Shown in pieces: positions 61,225 to 64,000 of a stretch of DNA of 64,000 nt; positions within the stretch are counted from its first letter, which is position 1, and each line of letters starts with the position of its first letter. A program made the position numbers and the translations under genes. The DNA is from Rhizobium jaguaris (lineage in GTDB: Bacteria > Pseudomonadota > Alphaproteobacteria > Rhizobiales > Rhizobiaceae). A model generated the notes under the pieces. The model was not told the DNA's origin. It searched no databases and saw nothing but the letters and a program-made list of their open reading frames with translations. Where the stretch lies: assembly GCF_003627755.1 (NCBI RefSeq), contig NZ_CP032695.1, forward strand, positions 2,294,001 through 2,358,000. Direction: 5' to 3'.

Positions 61225-62288
61225 CATCCGTGGACAATGACAGCTTCCCGCAACCGGCTGATCGGACCGAGCCGGCGCCCGCAGATCCGGCAATCGGCTG
61301 GTTCACCGCCCTCAGCGGCATCCTGCGCTCCGGCGCGGTCTTCATCTTGCTCGCCTTGCTCGTCATCGGCTTCACTGCCGCCCAGCCCGCCTTCATCAAC
61401 ATCAACAATCTCATGAGCATTCTGCAGGCGGTCTCCGTCGTCGCGATCCTTGGCGCCGGCGTCACAGTGACACTTGCCGTCGGCGGGTTCGACCTCTCGA
61501 TCGGCGCAGTCGCCGCATCGAGTGTCATGGCGGCCAGCTATGCGATGATCGTCTGGCGGCTCGACGCCTATGCAACCGTGCCGCTGGTGCTGGCCTTTGG
61601 TGCGGCGATCGGCCTGATCAACGCCTTCATCATCGTCCGGCTGAGGGTACCCGATCTCCTGGCGACCCTGTCGATGATGTTCCTGCTCTCCGGCTTGCAG
61701 CTCATCCCGACCGCCGGGCGCTCGATCTCCTCCGGACTGATCCTGCCTGACGGCTCGAAGGCTGCCGGCAGTTACGATCCGCATTTCATGCTGATCGGCC
61801 GCTACAACCTGTTCGGTACCGTGCCGGTCTCAGTCGTCCTGATGATCCTTGTCGCCCTGGTGCTGTTTGTATTGACGGAGCGGACCCGCATCGGCCGCCT
61901 GCTTTTCGCCACCGGCGGCAACGAGGTGGCGACGCGGCTCGCCGGAGCGTCGACGACACGGCTGAAGACGCTGGCCTATGTCATTTCCGGCACGCTGGCC
62001 TCGCTCGGCGGCATTGTCATCGCCGCTCGCGTCGGCCGGGGCGATGTCTCGTCCGGCGGTTCGCTGCTGATGGACGCGGTCGCCGCCTCGTTGATCGGCT
62101 TTGCCGTATTGGGCCTGCGCCGTCCGAACGTGCTTGGCACCATCGCCGGTGCCGTTTTCGTCGGTGTGCTGCTCAACGGACTGACCATGCTGAACGCCCC
62201 CTATTACACGCAGGACTTCGTCAAGGGCGCCGTCCTCGTCGGCGCCCTTGCCCTGACCTACGGCCTCGGGCGAAACGGCGAGCGCTGA
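61221..62288 (+). CDS. Ribose-type ABC permease (RbsC-like)
   Basis: A 355-residue inner-membrane permease with about eight to ten helices. G-G-F-D-L-S-I-G-A-V near 88 and N-A-F-I-I-V-R-L-R-V-P-D-L-L-A-T-L near 134 are family marks, as is F-A-T-G-G-N-E-V-A-T-R-L-A-G near 232. A cytoplasmic Pro/Asp-rich N-terminus of about 40 residues precedes the first helix. It overlaps the ATPase gene and forms the pore for the RbsA-like ATPase. Confidence 0.92.
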   Translation: MTSVDNDSFPQPADRTEPAPADPAIGWFTALSGILRSGAVFILLALLVIGFTAAQPAFININNLMSILQAVSVVAILGAGVTVTLAVGGFDLSIGAVAASSVMAASYAMIVWRLDAYATVPLVLAFGAAIGLINAFIIVRLRVPDLLATLSMMFLLSGLQLIPTAGRSISSGLILPDGSKAAGSYDPHFMLIGRYNLFGTVPVSVVLMILVALVLFVLTERTRIGRLLFATGGNEVATRLAGASTTRLKTLAYVISGTLASLGGIVIAARVGRGDVSSGGSLLMDAVAASLIGFAVLGLRRPNVLGTIAGAVFVGVLLNGLTMLNAPYYTQDFVKGAVLVGALALTYGLGRNGER

Positions 62289-62402
62289 ATTACAAGCATC
62301 GCCCGAGGAACTTTTCTCTCGAACAAACGCCTTTTGGAATAGCGTTCCTCCTTATTTCATTAAATACATATAATTTATGGATTATCGCAGAGAGGGAACC
62401 CC

Positions 62403-63413
62403 ATGAACCATGACCAAAAATCCGGCTTTGGACGCCGGGAAATCCTGAAACTCGCAGCCGTCGCCGGCGCGACCTTTGCAGGCACCGGCGTTTTTGCCGG
62501 GCAATCGGCTGCGGCCGATGATGATAGCTTGTCGCTGAAGGGTAAGCGCATCGCCATCAGCGCCACCGGCACAGACCATTATTTCGATCTGCAGGCCTAT
62601 AATGCTCAGATCGCAGAGGTGAAAAGACTCGGCGGCGAACCGATCGCAGTCGATGCAGGCCGCAACGACGGCAAGCTCGTCGCGCAGCTTCAGACGCTGA
62701 TTGCGCAGAAGCCGGATGCTATCGTCCAGATTCTCGGCACTCTCAGCGTCATCGACCCGTGGCTGAAAAAGGCTCGTGACGCTGGCATTCCGGTACTGAC
62801 CGTCGATGTCGGCTCCACGAATTCCATCAACAACACGACCTCGGATAATTGGGGCATTGGCAAGGACCTCGCCTTACAGCTCGTCTCCGATATCGGTGGC
62901 GAAGGCAATATCGTGGTCTTCAACGGCTTCTACGGGGTCACGCCCTGCGCGATCCGCTACGATCAGCTCGTCAATGTCGTCAAATATTTCCCGAAAGTGA
63001 AGATCATCCAGCCGGAACTTAGGGACGTTATCCCGAACACGGTCCAGGATGCCTTCACGCAGATCACCGCGATCCTCAACAAATATCCCGAGAAGGGATC
63101 GATCAAGGCGATATGGTCCGCCTGGGATATTCCACAGCTTGGCGCGACCCAAGCTCTCGCGGCAGCCGGGCGCACGGAAATCAGGACGTACGGCGTCGAT
63201 GGAAGCCCGGAAGTCCTGCAGCTTGTCGCCGATCCAAATTCGCCCGCGGGCGCCGATGCCGCCCAGCAGCCAGCCGAGATCGGCCGCACCGCGATCCGAA
63301 ACGTCGCCAAGCTTTTGGCCGGCCAGACCTTGCCGCGAGAAACCTATGTGCCCGCACTGCTGGCCAACAAGACAAACGTCGCCGAGGTAACCAAGAAGCT
63401 CGGTATCGGGTGA
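62403..63413 (+). CDS. Ribose-type ABC substrate-binding protein, second copy, Tat-exported
   Basis: A 336-residue cluster B binding protein with a twin-arginine-like signal (F-G-R-R-E-I-L-K-L-A-A, ending near S-A-A-A-D). V-Q-I-L-G-T-L-S-V-I-D near 95 and K-A-I-W-S-A-W-D-I-P-Q near 235 are typical. It follows the permease gene by 114 nt and precedes another ATPase gene by 58 nt, with a strong stem-loop in between. It may belong either to the upstream RbsAC pair or to a second importer that runs off the window. Its Tat signal and sequence differ from the RbsB-like protein upstream. Confidence 0.88.
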   Translation: MNHDQKSGFGRREILKLAAVAGATFAGTGVFAGQSAAADDDSLSLKGKRIAISATGTDHYFDLQAYNAQIAEVKRLGGEPIAVDAGRNDGKLVAQLQTLIAQKPDAIVQILGTLSVIDPWLKKARDAGIPVLTVDVGSTNSINNTTSDNWGIGKDLALQLVSDIGGEGNIVVFNGFYGVTPCAIRYDQLVNVVKYFPKVKIIQPELRDVIPNTVQDAFTQITAILNKYPEKGSIKAIWSAWDIPQLGATQALAAAGRTEIRTYGVDGSPEVLQLVADPNSPAGADAAQQPAEIGRTAIRNVAKLLAGQTLPRETYVPALLANKTNVAEVTKKLGIG

Positions 63414-63423
63414 ACGTCTGGCA

Positions 63424-63449
63424 GATGATGCGGCTGGGGCCGCATCATC
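63424..63449 (+). other. Intercistronic stem-loop after the second binding-protein gene
   Basis: GATGATGCGGC and GCCGCATCATC pair perfectly over 11 bp with a 4-nt loop, 10 nt after the stop. No T tract; probably a 3'-end protector. Confidence 0.7.
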
Positions 63450-63471
63450 TCACCTCCATTGGATCGATGAA

Positions 63472-64000
63472 ATGACAGCCTTGGCTCCACAATTCGAAAA
63501 GACCGATGACCACGTCATTCACTTTGATCGTATCGTGAAACACTTTGGCGGGGCACAGGCGCTTGCCGGGGCTTCCGTCACGATACGGCCCGGCACGGTT
63601 CACGGCCTGGTCGGCCAGAACGGCGCCGGCAAATCGACGCTCATCAAGCTGCTCGCCGGATTGCACAGGCCGGATGAAGGGCGGATCGAGATCGAAGGCC
63701 GAGCTTTCGATCATCTGACACCGCATCTTGCAGAGTCTCTCGGAATCCAGTTCATCCACCAGGACCGGCTGCTGGTGCCGACCTTCACCGTCGGCGAGGC
63801 GCTGTTTCTCGGTCGCGAAGCTCGTATTGCCGGCACGCCGCTTTTGGACCGCCGGCGCATGCAGCGCCGCGCGCGTGAGATATTGGCCAATTATTTCGGG
63901 GTGAATCTGCCCAATAACGTCCTGATCGGGGAACTCTCCACTGCGGAACGGCAGATCGTTCAGATCACCCGCGCGCTCCTGAACCAGCCAAAGGTGCTTG
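63472..64000 (+). CDS. Sugar ABC transporter ATP-binding protein, RbsA type (N-terminal part)
   Basis: From ATG 63472 the frame stays open to the window end (176 codons). It encodes the first ATPase domain of an RbsA-type protein: Walker A G-Q-N-G-A-G-K-S-T near 51, Q-loop F-I-H-Q-D near 95, and a signature-like E-L-S-T-A-E-R-Q-I-V-Q-I near 160. It is distinct from the RbsA-like gene upstream, so the cluster contains two tandem-ATPase genes and probably two importers. The permease partner would lie beyond the window. Confidence 0.88.
   Translation, partial: MTALAPQFEKTDDHVIHFDRIVKHFGGAQALAGASVTIRPGTVHGLVGQNGAGKSTLIKLLAGLHRPDEGRIEIEGRAFDHLTPHLAESLGIQFIHQDRLLVPTFTVGEALFLGREARIAGTPLLDRRRMQRRAREILANYFGVNLPNNVLIGELSTAERQIVQITRALLNQPKVL

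Noticed and set aside
62305..62350. Repeat GAGGAAC / GTTCCTC before the second Rbs-type binding protein
   Set aside because: A 32-nt spacer makes a specific hairpin or operator unlikely.

Overview
The window is GC-rich alphaproteobacterial DNA that looks like Rhizobiaceae (Rhizobium/Agrobacterium type). This is judged from tightly packed solute-uptake operons, UgpC-type ATPases, ROK, LysR and GntR regulators, a CIRCE-controlled groESL, and a coxMNOP-like oxidase operon. No rRNA, tRNA, CRISPR array or prophage was recognised. The only mobile-DNA trace is a broken IS481-type transposase start near 9.8 kb. Whether this is chromosome or a large secondary replicon cannot be told from the sequence.

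Layout. 1-2.2 kb: end of a CUT1 sugar ABC operon (two permeases, ATPase). 2.3-9.4 kb, minus strand: an ArgE-like deacetylase and a GH3 beta-glucosidase, then a flavin monooxygenase / RidA / DUF1028 / LysR operon with a LysR-type dyad at its head. 9.4-12.5 kb: IS remnant, MFS_3 exporter, small secreted protein. 12.6-20.1 kb: a ROK repressor divergent from a sugar ABC operon that also encodes a SIS-domain protein and a PfkB kinase; a perfect 10-bp dyad separates them. 20.1-24.6 kb: alkylation-damage genes (2OG-Fe(II) oxygenase, Ada-C paralogue, full Ada) and small proteins. 24.7-26.6 kb: quinone oxidoreductase divergent from a frameshifted LysR gene. 26.8-32.7 kb: a Pot-type ABC operon with an Asp/Glu/hydantoin racemase and a divergent GntR/FCD regulator. 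33-39 kb: DUF2189 protein, cytochrome c and a five-gene aa3-type cytochrome c oxidase operon with two subunit III genes. 39.5-41.6 kb: groESL. 41.7-53.6 kb: a plant-glycan utilisation locus (Gfo/Idh/MocA-aldo-keto reductase fusion, GH42 beta-galactosidase, CUT1 ABC transporter, ROK regulator, two esterases). 53.7-55.7 kb: two small orphan proteins and a DUF763 protein. 55.9-64 kb: two SfnB-like flavin oxidoreductases beside a ribose-type ABC system with two binding proteins; the cluster runs off the window end.

How it works together. Most of the window is a set of independent uptake-plus-catabolism modules, each with its own regulator and a recognisable intergenic dyad. A recurring design feature is a GC-rich stem-loop 10-20 nt after the stop codon of every one of the five binding-protein genes, probably to hold binding-protein mRNA above the rest of the operon. 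The most promising undescribed systems are the SfnB/Rbs-type cluster (possible uptake and desulfurisation of an organosulfur, perhaps sugar-like, compound) and the ROK/ABC/SIS/PfkB operon (possible kinase-plus-deglycase pathway for an imported Amadori-type compound). Both are inferences from gene content.
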